Assembly (NCBI GenBank): GCA_034430595.1
Contig: DAOUEL010000097.1
Span: 9,574-73,573 of the forward strand
Reading direction: 5' to 3'
Source: E44-bin32 sp034430595
GTDB taxonomy: Bacteria > Chloroflexota > Anaerolineae > Anaerolineales > E44-bin32
Length of the DNA: 64,000 nt
The position numbers and the translations under genes are program-made. Position 1 is the first letter of the stretch. Every line of letters starts with the position of its first letter. Below are positions 1 to 8,070 of this stretch, piece after piece. The notes under the pieces are model-generated. The model had not been told where the DNA came from. It worked only from the letters and a program-made list of their open reading frames with translations, and did no database searches.

Positions 1-862
1 AGGTTTCTTCGGGCTGGTTTTTTTTCCTGCGCCGGGTGGCGATCGCGGCCAGACCGATGCTGATGAAATAGAGCAGGATCATCGGCAGCATGACCAGGCC
101 CATGTTGACTGGGTCGACCGTCGGCGTTACCGCCGCAGCCAGGATGGCGATGCCGAGAATGGCAAAGCGCCAGCCCCGGATGAGCAAACCGGCGTTTACG
201 ATCCCCAGGGCGGCCAGGGCGTAAATGATGATCGGGAATTGGAAGGCGATTCCAATCCAGAACATAAGGCCAGTCACAAAGCGGATGTAATTGGCGGGGC
301 GGATGGCGGCGCTGATCCCGAGGAAGTTGAGCAAGAAAGGAAGTGCGGCCGGGAACATGATGTAGTAAGCGAACGCTGCTCCGAGCAGGAACAGGAGCGT
401 TGCGACCGGGATAATGACCAGGATCGTGACCCGCTCGCGCCGCCGCAGCCCGGGATTGAGGAAGGCAAACACCTCCATCCCGATATAGGGCATGGCGATA
501 ACGATGCCGCACAGCAGCGCCACTCGCATGAATGCGCCCAGCGATTCGGTGACCTCGATCGCCTGCAGCGCTTCCAGGCCGCCGATTGGACGGGCGAGAA
601 ACTCGATTGCCTGGCGGGTGAAGATCGTACTCACCAGAACCGTGACAACCAATACGGCGATCGAACGCAGAACATGCCCGCGCAGCGCTTCGAGGTGATC
701 GATGAGCACCGTCGGGTGTTCGACCGTGCGGACGAAGACCTCGCCGATCGGGGTTTCATCGGGTTCGTAATTGATGAAGTCACGCAGCGCGCGGAATGGC
801 CGTGTGAGCAGTCGGATAGGCGCGCTGAGAACCCGCCCGATTCTTCGCAGTGCTGCTTTCAT
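1..862 (-). CDS. tatC: Sec-independent protein translocase TatC (partial, C-terminus beyond window)
   Basis: This is the multi-spanning core receptor of the twin-arginine translocase, which exports folded proteins across the cytoplasmic membrane. The reading frame is open from an ATG at 862 to the window edge, giving 287 codons with no stop. Residues near 50-60 read HPTVLIDHLEALRGHVLRS, like the conserved TatC N-terminal helix with its Glu. Several hydrophobic spans follow, including FAFLNPGLRRRER and a late MILLYFISIGLAAIA segment, and the visible end is a charged RRRKKNQPEET tail, so little can be missing. Before the TatC core lies an extra basic stretch of about 40 residues. The start overlaps the tatA/B-like gene by 4 bases (ATGA), so the two are translationally coupled. 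Confidence 0.93.
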   Translation of the reverse strand, partial: MKAALRRIGRVLSAPIRLLTRPFRALRDFINYEPDETPIGEVFVRTVEHPTVLIDHLEALRGHVLRSIAVLVVTVLVSTIFTRQAIEFLARPIGGLEALQAIEVTESLGAFMRVALLCGIVIAMPYIGMEVFAFLNPGLRRRERVTILVIIPVATLLFLLGAAFAYYIMFPAALPFLLNFLGISAAIRPANYIRFVTGLMFWIGIAFQFPIIIYALAALGIVNAGLLIRGWRFAILGIAILAAAVTPTVDPVNMGLVMLPMILLYFISIGLAAIATRRRKKNQPEET

Positions 863-1281
863 TCCTTAGAACCCTTATCGGGCGGGGTTTCGCTCTCGGA
901 AGCTTCTACCGAGGTCTTTTCCTCACTGGTTCGATTGGCTTGTTCTGCAGCGCTACTGCCAGGGGTCCAGGCCCGTAATCCCTGTGTGACATCGGTCAGC
1001 GGCTTGGAGGCATCTGCCTTCGCTTGCTCGCCTGCGTGTTTGAGCTCCTTGACGGTCTCATCGAGTTCTTCCAATGCCGCCTCGCGCGCCAACCTGTTTG
1101 GAAGTGTACGCAGCGTGCGCGAGGCTTCGTTCAGCGTCTTCCAGCTTTCGGAGCGGTACATTTGATTCAAGAAACGGCCAATTTGGCGGCCAACTTTGCC
1201 CAGATCGCGCGGACCGACGACGATCAGGGCGATGATCAAGATGAAAACCAGCTCCGGTGCACCGATCCCAAAGATATCCAT
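859..1281 (-). CDS. Twin-arginine translocase TatA/TatB family subunit
   Basis: This is the single-span pore or adaptor subunit of the Tat export system. The 140-residue protein starts MDIFGIGAPELVFILIIAL, the typical short N-terminal membrane helix with a conserved Glu. The hinge VGPRDLGKVGRQIGRF and an amphipathic helix follow, then a long acidic Ser/Glu-rich tail. The PRDLGK hinge and the long tail fit TatB more than TatA, but one subunit may do both jobs in this lineage, so I leave the symbol open. It lies immediately upstream of tatC and overlaps it by 4 bases. The nusB stop lies 4 bases before this start, so the gene belongs to the same minus-strand operon. Confidence 0.9.
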   Translation of the reverse strand: MDIFGIGAPELVFILIIALIVVGPRDLGKVGRQIGRFLNQMYRSESWKTLNEASRTLRTLPNRLAREAALEELDETVKELKHAGEQAKADASKPLTDVTQGLRAWTPGSSAAEQANRTSEEKTSVEASESETPPDKGSKE

Positions 1282-1285
1282 AGTA

Positions 1286-1729
1286 TTACTCTGCCGAGAG
1301 CTCCAGGTACTGTCTCAACTCTTTTTCGCGCTTGGCCAGCGTGCCCAGCACGCCGTTGATGAAGCGCGGGGAGCTATCTGAACCGAAGCGTTTAGCCAGT
1401 TCGACAGCCTCATTAATCGCAACTTTGAGCGGGGTTTCTTCCGACACTGCCAATTCCCAGAGCGCCATGCGCAGGATGTTGCGGTCGAGCACTGCCAACT
1501 GGTCTACAGGCCATTCGGGAGCGCTGTTGGCGATCCATTCATCCAGCTGGGGTGCAACCTGGATCACTCCGAAGACGAGTGTTCGCAGGAAGTCGATATT
1601 TTCATCACTCAGCCCGGGGTTGTTTTCGAGATGCCGGGCGATGACCGCCTCCGGCAGATGGCTGACCGTGTCCACCTCGTAGAGTGATTGGAGTGCAAGA
1701 CTACGGACCCGTCGCCGCTCGCGTTTCAT
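1286..1729 (-). CDS. nusB: Transcription antitermination factor NusB
   Basis: NusB is a small all-helical RNA-binding protein. With NusE (S10) it binds boxA RNA and keeps RNA polymerase processive on rRNA operons. The 147-residue product has the family start RRVRSLALQSLYEVD, a central FLRTLVFGV segment and LDRNILRMALWEL. The C-terminal family signature is VAINEAVELAKRFGS followed by SPRFINGVLGTL. Length is normal for the family. It sits between the Asp23-like gene (15-base gap) and the tatA/B gene (4-base gap), so it is probably co-transcribed with both. Confidence 0.95.
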   Translation of the reverse strand: MKRERRRVRSLALQSLYEVDTVSHLPEAVIARHLENNPGLSDENIDFLRTLVFGVIQVAPQLDEWIANSAPEWPVDQLAVLDRNILRMALWELAVSEETPLKVAINEAVELAKRFGSDSSPRFINGVLGTLAKREKELRQYLELSAE

Positions 1730-1744
1730 CAGGTTGGCTGTCGC

Positions 1745-2116
1745 TCACTCCTCCGGTGTTTGCGGGTACTCGATATCTTCAATGTGAATATCAACCCGCT
1801 GCACTTCCATGCCGATCATGTCTTCGATCGCGCGTGCAACCTCCGCCTGGACTTTTCGGCTGACCTCACGGACGTTCGTGTCCTGATCGAGGATTAAATA
1901 CAGGTCGACACAGACAGAATCACCCTCGACTTCTATCCGGACACCTTCCCCACTGCTGCGTCGCAAGAATCGATTGACGCCTCTGGGGGTAGCCGCCAAC
2001 CCGGCAACACCGGGAACGGCCAGGGCTGTAAGGCGGGCTAGCGTAACCAGTACACCCGGGGCCATGGTTGTCGTCCCGGGGGCGCGGTCTCTGTTTTCCT
2101 GTTCCTTCGCATCCAT
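1745..2116 (-). CDS. Asp23/Gls24 family envelope stress protein
   Basis: A 123-residue member of the Asp23/Gls24 family, cytoplasmic proteins linked to cell-envelope homeostasis in Gram-positive-type bacteria. The signature run is visible: TMAPGVLVTLARLTALAVPG, then RIEVEGDSVCVDLYLILDQ, and VSRKVQAEVARAIEDMIGMEV with VDIHIEDI near the end. I chose the ATG at 2116 because GGGAG lies 8 bases before it. An in-frame ATG at 2131 (five residues longer, abutting the fabG stop at 2132) has a weaker upstream sequence and remains possible. Position next to nusB is a common arrangement for this family. Confidence 0.85.
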   Translation of the reverse strand: MDAKEQENRDRAPGTTTMAPGVLVTLARLTALAVPGVAGLAATPRGVNRFLRRSSGEGVRIEVEGDSVCVDLYLILDQDTNVREVSRKVQAEVARAIEDMIGMEVQRVDIHIEDIEYPQTPEE

Positions 2117-2131
2117 TGCGTTTGCTCCCAT

Positions 2132-2875
2132 CTACATCGCCATTCCGCCATCGACATTCAGAACCTGACCGGTGATATACCCGGCTTGATCGGACGCCAG
2201 GAATGCAACAGCTTGAGCGACCTCCTCAGGCTGGCCGATTCTTCCCAACGGGATGATATCCTTCATATTGGCTTGAATGTCCTCGGGAACGGTGGCCCAG
2301 ATATCGGTCTCGATAAAGCCAGGGGCGATAGCGTTCACCGTGATGTTGCGCGAGGCAACCTCGCGAGCGAGTGCCTTTGTGAAGCCTATCTGTCCAGCTT
2401 TTGAAGCGGAATAGTTGGTCTGACCGGCATTGCCCATGATGCCCGAGATGGAGCTGATGTTGATGATGCGGCCGTAGCGCTTGCGCATCATGTGGCGAAC
2501 GGCGGCTTTCGAGCAGTAGAACGTCGATCCCAGGTTGGTCTGGATGACCTGCTCCCATTCTGCCTGGCCCATGGTCATGATCAAGCCGTCACGTGTGATG
2601 CCGGCATTGTTGACGAGTATATGCAGGTCACCGTAGGTTTCGATCGCGGCCTTGATCAGGCCGGTCGCAGCTTCCAAAGTGCTCACGTCAGCCTGCAGAG
2701 CGCGGGCTTCAGATCCCAAATCCTGAATCGCGGCAACGACAGCCTCAGCATCGTCCGGGCTCGTATTGTAGTTCACGATCACGCTCGCCCCTCGCCGGGC
2801 GAGTTCAAGCGCGATTGCCCGGCCGATGCCGCGTGAGGCGCCTGTGACGACGGCGATTCGACCTTCAAGATCCAT
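2132..2875 (-). CDS. fabG: 3-oxoacyl-[acyl-carrier-protein] reductase FabG
   Basis: An NADPH-dependent short-chain dehydrogenase that reduces beta-ketoacyl-ACP in fatty acid elongation. The 247-residue product has the Rossmann motif TGASRGIGRAIA near residue 12, the NNAGIT motif, and the catalytic Ser-Tyr-Lys set (ISSISG, then YSASKAG). It also has the SDR C-terminal GQVLNVDGGMAM. The ATG at 2875 is preceded by GGGAGGT at good spacing. A longer frame opening at 2935 would run over the panE-like stop and lacks that support. FabG paralogues are common, so another SDR role is possible, but the match to FabG is close along its whole length. Confidence 0.9.
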   Translation of the reverse strand: MDLEGRIAVVTGASRGIGRAIALELARRGASVIVNYNTSPDDAEAVVAAIQDLGSEARALQADVSTLEAATGLIKAAIETYGDLHILVNNAGITRDGLIMTMGQAEWEQVIQTNLGSTFYCSKAAVRHMMRKRYGRIINISSISGIMGNAGQTNYSASKAGQIGFTKALAREVASRNITVNAIAPGFIETDIWATVPEDIQANMKDIIPLGRIGQPEEVAQAVAFLASDQAGYITGQVLNVDGGMAM

Positions 2876-2931
2876 CGGAGTACCTCCCAACCGACCCCAG
2901 CTTGCGTTCGGATTATACTCACTTTCCAGGG

Positions 2932-3990
2932 TCAAGGTACCGGGGAATAGCGCTCCATCCCCTGGACACCGCGCCGCACGGCGAGCTCGATCAATCGGGC
3001 AGGATGATTTGAAAAGGAGGGTGCGGCAGAGCCATCCTCGACAAGCCGCGCCATGGTCTCAAAGAGGAGAGCATTAGCCGGGGTGTTCTTGCCGCCGGCC
3101 TCATCAACCTGCAGGACGGCCCCGTTTAACCAGGCTACTTCGGACTTGCCACGTCCGATATCGTAGTGGAGGGATGGCATTTTATCGCCCCGCCCACGGC
3201 TCACCATTCGGCCCAGGATTGGCCGGATCCACGCAGCCGGCAGACGCAAGCCCAGGCCCATCAAGGCGACCGGCACACCCGGTAGATTCACCGGTGACAA
3301 TCCGAGCCGGCGCATTGCCCAGAGCACCTCCCGCAGGGCTTCGATTTCAAGGCGCGCGATTCCGGAATCCTGGTAAACCTGCGCTGCACTCCAGCCAAGA
3401 ATGGCCGAACTGGCATTGGCGACGATGTTGGTCATTAATTTGGACCATTTCATCCGGGCAGGGTCGGAGTACATCCGGACGCGCATGCCGGCCGATTCTA
3501 GCTCGCGGCGCAAGGCAGGCAGCAGGGGATGCGATCCGGCGAGCCCGATGCCGCGCGACCGTTCGACGCGCACTTCCCCCTGCGGGCTGATTTGAACTGC
3601 GGTTGTGAGCGTGGCTGGGATGACCTGGGCTTCGCCGATCCATGCGGCCAGCGTCTCTTCGTTCCCGATCCCGTTCAGCACGCTTACCACGGGCGGCGGT
3701 ATCTCAAAAACGGACGCCAGATCGCGGCCGGCTGCTTTGACATCGTAGGATTTGACGGTAAGCAGGATCACATCCGGGCGGCCATGAGCGAGGGCAGCGT
3801 GCAGATTGGTTTCGACAAGCGGGTTGGGCAGGGTTCGCGTCGGAATATCGCCCGTCAAGTGTAATCCCCGCGAACGCAGTGCTTCCGCCAGGGCAGGACG
3901 GGCGAGGAAGACGACCTCCTGGCCGGCCAGCGCCAGGGACCCGCCAAGGAGACCACCCACTGCGCCGGTGCCGAAGATCAGGTAGCGCAC
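2932..3990 (-). CDS. Ketopantoate reductase family protein (PanE/ApbA-like)
   Basis: A 352-residue NAD(P)-dependent 2-dehydropantoate 2-reductase family member; the type enzyme makes pantoate for coenzyme A. The N-terminus RYLIFGTGAVGGLLGGSLALAG is the dinucleotide-binding fold. VILLTVKSYDV holds the family Lys, and VVSVLNGIGNEE follows. The C-terminal helical domain contains KWSKLMTNIVANA and a late PSLHYDIGRGK segment with the substrate-side residues. It is slightly longer than E. coli PanE (about 300 residues). Family members also act on other 2-oxo acids, so the exact substrate is not certain. It lies between parB (7-base gap) and fabG in the minus-strand operon. Confidence 0.8.
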   Translation of the reverse strand: MRYLIFGTGAVGGLLGGSLALAGQEVVFLARPALAEALRSRGLHLTGDIPTRTLPNPLVETNLHAALAHGRPDVILLTVKSYDVKAAGRDLASVFEIPPPVVSVLNGIGNEETLAAWIGEAQVIPATLTTAVQISPQGEVRVERSRGIGLAGSHPLLPALRRELESAGMRVRMYSDPARMKWSKLMTNIVANASSAILGWSAAQVYQDSGIARLEIEALREVLWAMRRLGLSPVNLPGVPVALMGLGLRLPAAWIRPILGRMVSRGRGDKMPSLHYDIGRGKSEVAWLNGAVLQVDEAGGKNTPANALLFETMARLVEDGSAAPSFSNHPARLIELAVRRGVQGMERYSPVP

Positions 3991-3997
3991 GCCCCTA

Positions 3998-4855
3998 TCA
4001 GGAATCTCCCAGCAGGCGTTCGACCAATGCGTTCAGCTCCTCGTCGGAGTAAAAGCGTATGACCAGGCTGCCGCCTTTGGGTGAGCGCTTGAGCGTTACT
4101 TTCGTACCCAGTGACTCGCGCAATTGCTCCTCGAGCGCCGCCTCTTCCGGAGAGGAGCGCCGCTTGGATGGACGCTGGCGGCGTTCGCCGCTCAAGCGCC
4201 GGACCAGTTCCTCTGCCTGGCGTACGTTGAGACCTTGTTTCAAGATGGTCTCGAGCGCGGCGGATTGGGACTGCGCGTTGCCAAGCGCAAGCAGAGCCCG
4301 GGCATGACCTTCAGAAATGCGGTTCTCGGCGAGAGCTTTACGCGCCGGAGCCGAGAGCTTGAGCAGTCGGAGGGTGTTCGTTATGGCAGTTCTGCTCTTG
4401 CCGACCTGCTCGGCAACGGCTTCGTGTGAAAGATTGAAGTCTTCTACCAACTGGCGGTAGCCTTCCGCAGCCTCAAGTGGATTCAGGTCCAGGCGCTGCA
4501 GGTTTTCGATCAAGGCCCATTCCAGCTGCTGGCGATCGCTCGCTGCGCGTACGATTACCGGTATGTTTGTGAGCCCGGCTATCCTGGCCGCCCGTAAGCG
4601 CCGTTCACCTGCGATCAAAATATGTTTACCCTCGGCATTCGCCGGGAGGACGACCAACGGCTGCAGGACGCCGTGTTCGCGAATCGATGCCGAAAGCTGT
4701 TCGAGATCAGCCTCCGCAACGGCTGTCCGCGGCTGGCGTGGGTTTGGGCGAATCTGATCGATGGCGACCTGCTGCACCCCTTCCGCCCTTTGCTCTTCAA
4801 AGGATGATGGGATGAGGGCGTCTAAGCCGCGACCCAAGCCTCGTTTCTTAGTCAT
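3998..4855 (-). CDS. parB: Chromosome partitioning protein ParB
   Basis: ParB (Spo0J) binds parS sites and spreads as a CTP-dependent clamp, marking the origin region for segregation by ParA. The 285-residue product starts MTKKRGLGRGLDALIP, the usual ParB opening. It continues with IRPNPRQPRT, the CTP-binding GERRLRAARIAGL box, and NLQRLDLNPLEAAEGYRQL. The helix-turn-helix region is AVAEQVGKSRTAITNTLRLLKL, and a dimerisation tail ends the protein. The start overlaps the parA stop by 8 bases. I did not find a convincing parS palindrome by eye in the window. Confidence 0.95.
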   Translation of the reverse strand: MTKKRGLGRGLDALIPSSFEEQRAEGVQQVAIDQIRPNPRQPRTAVAEADLEQLSASIREHGVLQPLVVLPANAEGKHILIAGERRLRAARIAGLTNIPVIVRAASDRQQLEWALIENLQRLDLNPLEAAEGYRQLVEDFNLSHEAVAEQVGKSRTAITNTLRLLKLSAPARKALAENRISEGHARALLALGNAQSQSAALETILKQGLNVRQAEELVRRLSGERRQRPSKRRSSPEEAALEEQLRESLGTKVTLKRSPKGGSLVIRFYSDEELNALVERLLGDS

Positions 4856-5663
4856 GGACTACCTCGTCTTCTAGTGTGCCAGGGACCCAGGTGATTCCAT
4901 CTCCGGTCAGCAGCTCTCGGGTCAGAGCGGCATAAGCGAGGCCGGCTGTTGAGTGGGGAGCATAGGCGGAGATGGGAAGGCCGTGGGAAGGAGCTTCAGC
5001 CAGACGAACGCTGCGGGGGATGATCGTCTCGAAAACTTGCCCCGGAAAATGTGACCGCACTTCGCTAACGACATCCTGCGAGAGGTTCGTCCGGCCATCA
5101 TGCATTGTCATCACCAAGCCGCGAATATTCAAGCCTGGGTAGAGGCTGCCCCGGACACGCTGCAGGGTGAGCATCAACTGGGTCAGGCCTTCTAAGGCCA
5201 GGTACTCGCATTGGACCGGAATGATCACGCCATCCGCAGCTGCCAGCAGACCGTTCAACGTCAGAATACCCAGAGAAGGTGGACAGTCGATCAGGATGAA
5301 GTCAAAACGGTCGTCGAGCGGCTCAAGCAGTTTTCGTAGGAGCTTTTCGCGCTCCGGCAGATCGACCAGCTCGATTTGCGCGCCGGCTAATGCGGCGGAG
5401 GCAGGCAGCAGGGAAAGCCCCAGGCGTGGACTGCGCAAGATGATCTCGGCTCCACTGGCGCGGTTGATCAAGCCATCGTAAATATCCCGTTCCAGGGCGC
5501 GGTGATCCACACCGAGGCAGGCGGTCGCGTTCGCCTGAGGGTCGATGTCGACCAACAGCACGCGCTGTCCTGCCTGGGCCAGGTAAGCTGCCAGGCTGAT
5601 GGCGGTCGTGGTTTTACCCACACCGCCCTTTTGATTTACGAACGTATATCTGCGCGTTTTCAA
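4848..5663 (-). CDS. parA: Chromosome partitioning ATPase ParA
   Basis: A Walker-type P-loop ATPase (Soj family) that forms DNA-bound dimers and moves ParB-parS complexes. The 271-residue product opens RRYTFVNQKGGVGKTTTA, the deviant Walker A motif with both lysines. LLVDIDPQANATACLG and the Walker B run FILIDCPPSLG follow, and a conserved IPVQCEYLALEGL. Length is typical of the chromosomal type. It overlaps the upstream PfkB kinase by 4 bases and parB by 8, so the three genes are translationally coupled. Confidence 0.95.
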   Translation of the reverse strand: MKTRRYTFVNQKGGVGKTTTAISLAAYLAQAGQRVLLVDIDPQANATACLGVDHRALERDIYDGLINRASGAEIILRSPRLGLSLLPASAALAGAQIELVDLPEREKLLRKLLEPLDDRFDFILIDCPPSLGILTLNGLLAAADGVIIPVQCEYLALEGLTQLMLTLQRVRGSLYPGLNIRGLVMTMHDGRTNLSQDVVSEVRSHFPGQVFETIIPRSVRLAEAPSHGLPISAYAPHSTAGLAYAALTRELLTGDGITWVPGTLEDEVVHD

Positions 5664-6502
5664 CGCTCGCGCACCTCAATCGTCCGAATGTCGTCTGGTG
5701 TTGGTACGCCCAGCAGGCCAGGTCGTGTGACCGAGATAGAGGCGATTTGGTTCGCCCAAATAGCGGCCTGAGGTGGATCATCCCCAAGCATCATCCGGTA
5801 GAAAAAAACTGCCGCGAAGATGTCCCCCGCGCCGGTTGGATCGACTTCCTCGGCGGCTGGTGCAGGGAGGTGATCGCAGCGGCCGCCCCAGTATACCCGG
5901 GCACCATCGGCGCCGCTTGTCACCGCCAGCACCCGGCACCAATTCGCGATCTGCGCTGCGGGCTCGAGCGTGCCACCAAGGTCTTCAACGCTCAGGATTA
6001 CCAGGGCGTGATGTGGCAGTCGATCCTTCAGACCGCCCCAAGGCGATAATTCCACTCTTCCGATGGGATCCACCTGGCGCAGCCAGCCCTGAGCGGTGAT
6101 TCCCAGAAGCTTGTGCTTTACATGGACTGCGATATCTGTTTCCAACTCATCCGCAATGGGTCCGAGTACAAGCAAATCGTTATCACACCAGGCGGGTGGG
6201 ATATGTTGGGAGCTCAACCGGTGAGCCTGTCCATAAACAGTTTGCTGGCGACAGCCCGAGGAATATTGATTTTCAAAGGTGGTCGTTTCTGTGGACGGAA
6301 CACACACCAGATCCAATTCGGCCAGCGGAGCCAGTGCGAAATCCGAGCTTGCTGAAGTAACCACGCGTACTTGGCAGCCCAGCGTGTGCAGCGTCAGGCC
6401 CATGAAAGACACCGTCCCACCCAGCGTTGCGCCGTGCGGTGATAGATCCTTGGAAACGTGACCGATGAGCAGAGCTTGAGGTGGGTAGGGATCAGGTTGC
6501 AT
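5660..6502 (-). CDS. PfkB-family carbohydrate/nucleoside kinase
   Basis: A 280-residue ribokinase-fold kinase that would phosphorylate a sugar or nucleoside using ATP. The N-terminus has LIGHVSKDLSP and a substrate-side LGGTVSFMGLTLHTLG. The C-terminus carries the PfkB signature VDPTGAGDIFAAVF with the catalytic Asp, plus VTSGADGARVYWGG before it. The substrate cannot be read from sequence. It is the first gene of the parA-parB operon, with its own promoter-like sequence just upstream, and overlaps parA by 4 bases. Coupling a metabolic kinase to parAB is unusual, and I know no functional reason for it. Confidence 0.82.
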   Translation of the reverse strand: MQPDPYPPQALLIGHVSKDLSPHGATLGGTVSFMGLTLHTLGCQVRVVTSASSDFALAPLAELDLVCVPSTETTTFENQYSSGCRQQTVYGQAHRLSSQHIPPAWCDNDLLVLGPIADELETDIAVHVKHKLLGITAQGWLRQVDPIGRVELSPWGGLKDRLPHHALVILSVEDLGGTLEPAAQIANWCRVLAVTSGADGARVYWGGRCDHLPAPAAEEVDPTGAGDIFAAVFFYRMMLGDDPPQAAIWANQIASISVTRPGLLGVPTPDDIRTIEVRER

Positions 6503-6509
6503 GGCGCTG

Positions 6510-6537
6510 ATTATAAACGAGGGGCGAGGTCAGACAA
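6510..6537 (-). promoter_or_regulatory. Candidate sigma-70 promoter for the PfkB kinase-parAB operon
   Basis: Reading the minus strand, TTGTCT (6537-6532) and TATAAT (6515-6510) are separated by 16 bases, 8 bases before the PfkB kinase start. The -35 element lies in the loop and arm of the hairpin at 6519-6548, so the terminator of the upstream gene and this promoter overlap. Seen by eye only. Confidence 0.45.
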
Positions 6538-6548
6538 CCTCGCCCCTC
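6519..6548 (-). terminator. Strong hairpin between khpB and the PfkB kinase gene
   Basis: Arms GAGGGGCGAGGT (6519-6530) and ACCTCGCCCCTC (6537-6548) pair over 12 bases with a 6-base loop. On the minus strand it directly follows the khpB stop and is followed by a short GTTTAT run. It probably terminates or attenuates the yidC-khpB transcript before the next operon. Confidence 0.6.
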
Positions 6549-6553
6549 AATCG

Positions 6554-7279
6554 TCAGCGCTTGGGGATGATGGTTACTTTGCGTCGATTGCCCTCGCCAA
6601 CGCTCACGGTTTCGACCTGGGGCTCATCACGCAGCTCGATGTGAATGATGCGGCGTTCGTAGGCCGGCATGGGTTCGAGCGTCATGGTGCGGGCGGTTTC
6701 GATCGCCTGGGTTGCCATGCGGCGTGCCAGGCGGCGCAGCTGGCGTTCACGTCGGGCGCGATATCCTTCAACGTCGATCAACACCGCAACGGGCCGCTTT
6801 AATTCTTTGCCAACGATCAGGCGGGTAATGTACTGCAGCGCCGTAAGCGTCTCGCCCCGGCGGCCGATCAGAATGCTCAGGTCGTCCCCAAGAATATCGA
6901 CATACAGAGGACGTATTTTCCCGGGCTCATCTGGTTCGCCCCAGTGGGCGTGGACTTTCGCTTCGATTCCCATCCGCTGCAGCAGCTCTTCGACCGTATC
7001 CTGCGAGATACGAAGCGCGTCATCCTCGCTGGCTCCGGGTGTCGTTTCAACCGATTCCCGAACGCCCTTTTCATCCGAGCGGTCTTTAACCTTTTCGGTT
7101 TCCGATTTAACAGTCAAGCGCACCCTGGCCTGGCGGTTTGTAAGGCCGAACAGACCTCGGCCGCCTTCGTCCAGCACCTCAACATCGAAAGCATCCACTG
7201 GAAGTCCCAATTCGGCCGCTCCGCGTTCGATCGCCTCATCGATGCTGGGGGCAATCATCTCAATACTGGTTCGCGTCAT
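6554..7279 (-). CDS. khpB: RNA-binding protein KhpB/Jag (SpoIIIJ-associated)
   Basis: A cytoplasmic RNA-binding protein usually encoded next to yidC; in Firmicutes it works with KhpA in cell elongation and small-RNA biology. The 241-residue product has the Jag N-terminal domain (SIDEAIERGAAELGL, then EVLDEGGRGLFGL near residues 10-45) and a charged linker. A KH domain with LIGRRGETLTALQYI follows, and a C-terminal R3H domain with RRERQLRRLARRMA and MPAYERRIIHIEL. The ATG at 7279 is preceded by AAGGGG and overlaps the region just after the yidC stop (7284). A frame from 7318 would overlap yidC and lacks a ribosome site. Confidence 0.92.
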   Translation of the reverse strand: MTRTSIEMIAPSIDEAIERGAAELGLPVDAFDVEVLDEGGRGLFGLTNRQARVRLTVKSETEKVKDRSDEKGVRESVETTPGASEDDALRISQDTVEELLQRMGIEAKVHAHWGEPDEPGKIRPLYVDILGDDLSILIGRRGETLTALQYITRLIVGKELKRPVAVLIDVEGYRARRERQLRRLARRMATQAIETARTMTLEPMPAYERRIIHIELRDEPQVETVSVGEGNRRKVTIIPKR

Positions 7280-7283
7280 ACCA

Positions 7284-8048
7284 TCACCCCTTACTGATCT
7301 GCGGCTTGGCTCCGGCATTTGATTCGCGCACCCTGCGCATTACCAGGCCTTGTACGATGCCAAGCAGGTTTGAAGCCACAAAGTACAGCGCCAGGCCGGA
7401 GGCGAGCGTATAAGCGAAGTAGCCAAGCAGGAGCGGCATGTAGATGCCCATCATCTGGGTCATCTGCGAGCCCTGCGAGTCAGGCGAGGCCGGCGTGGTG
7501 AGCTTTGTTTGAAGGTAGGTACTGATAACAACCAGGATGGTCAGAACCGGGATCTCGAATGGCAGGAAGGAAAGGGAAAGTCGCTCGGGCTGGCCGAGGT
7601 TCATATACAGGAACTGGCTGTTGAGCGGGATCAGGCCGGTGGGAATGAAGTTGTAGATGTGCTTGGAGAGATCGAACAACTGCGCCGGCGTGGCGGCCAT
7701 CGCCCGGATGATCGCCTGGTACAGGCCGATAATGATCGGGAATTGAATGATCAAGCCCAGGCAGCCGCTGAATGGGTTGTAGCCGAACTCACGAAAGAGC
7801 TTCATCTGCTCTTCGGAAAGTTTCTGCTTGTCGTTCTTGTACTTCTCCTGCATCTTCTTATATCGATCGGATCCCTGGATTTCGCTCATGACCATCGTGC
7901 TGCGCATCTGCTGATAGGTGAGGGGCAGGGTGATCAAGCGCACCAGCGCTGTGAAGAGCAGGATCGAAAGACCAAAGTTCTGTCCTAGAAATTGATAGAT
8001 CAGGATCAGGGCATTGATCATCGGTTCGAGAATGAACGTATTCCACAT
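7284..8048 (-). CDS. yidC: Membrane protein insertase YidC (Oxa1 family, short form)
   Basis: Inserts and folds inner-membrane proteins alone or with SecYEG. The 254-residue product is the short Oxa1-type, without the large periplasmic domain of Proteobacteria. It has FGLSILLFTALVRLITLPLTYQQ with the conserved groove Arg, then a cytoplasmic coiled region (SDRYKKMQEKYKNDKQKLSEE). FGYNPFSGCLGLIIQFPIIIGLYQAI and further membrane spans follow. No lipoprotein Cys is present at the N-terminus, unlike many Gram-positive YidC proteins. It lies in the standard rpmH-rnpA-yidD-yidC-khpB order, interrupted only by one lipoprotein gene. Confidence 0.95.
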   Translation of the reverse strand: MWNTFILEPMINALILIYQFLGQNFGLSILLFTALVRLITLPLTYQQMRSTMVMSEIQGSDRYKKMQEKYKNDKQKLSEEQMKLFREFGYNPFSGCLGLIIQFPIIIGLYQAIIRAMAATPAQLFDLSKHIYNFIPTGLIPLNSQFLYMNLGQPERLSLSFLPFEIPVLTILVVISTYLQTKLTTPASPDSQGSQMTQMMGIYMPLLLGYFAYTLASGLALYFVASNLLGIVQGLVMRRVRESNAGAKPQISKG

Positions 8049-8070
8049 AAGCTTCGGCCCTCAGTTTTCC

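Noticed and set aside
239..1165. A 308-codon open frame on the plus strand
   Set aside because: It lies antisense to tatC and tatA/B, which have clear family sequence. Its translation is low-complexity (charged, then Ser-rich) and matches nothing.
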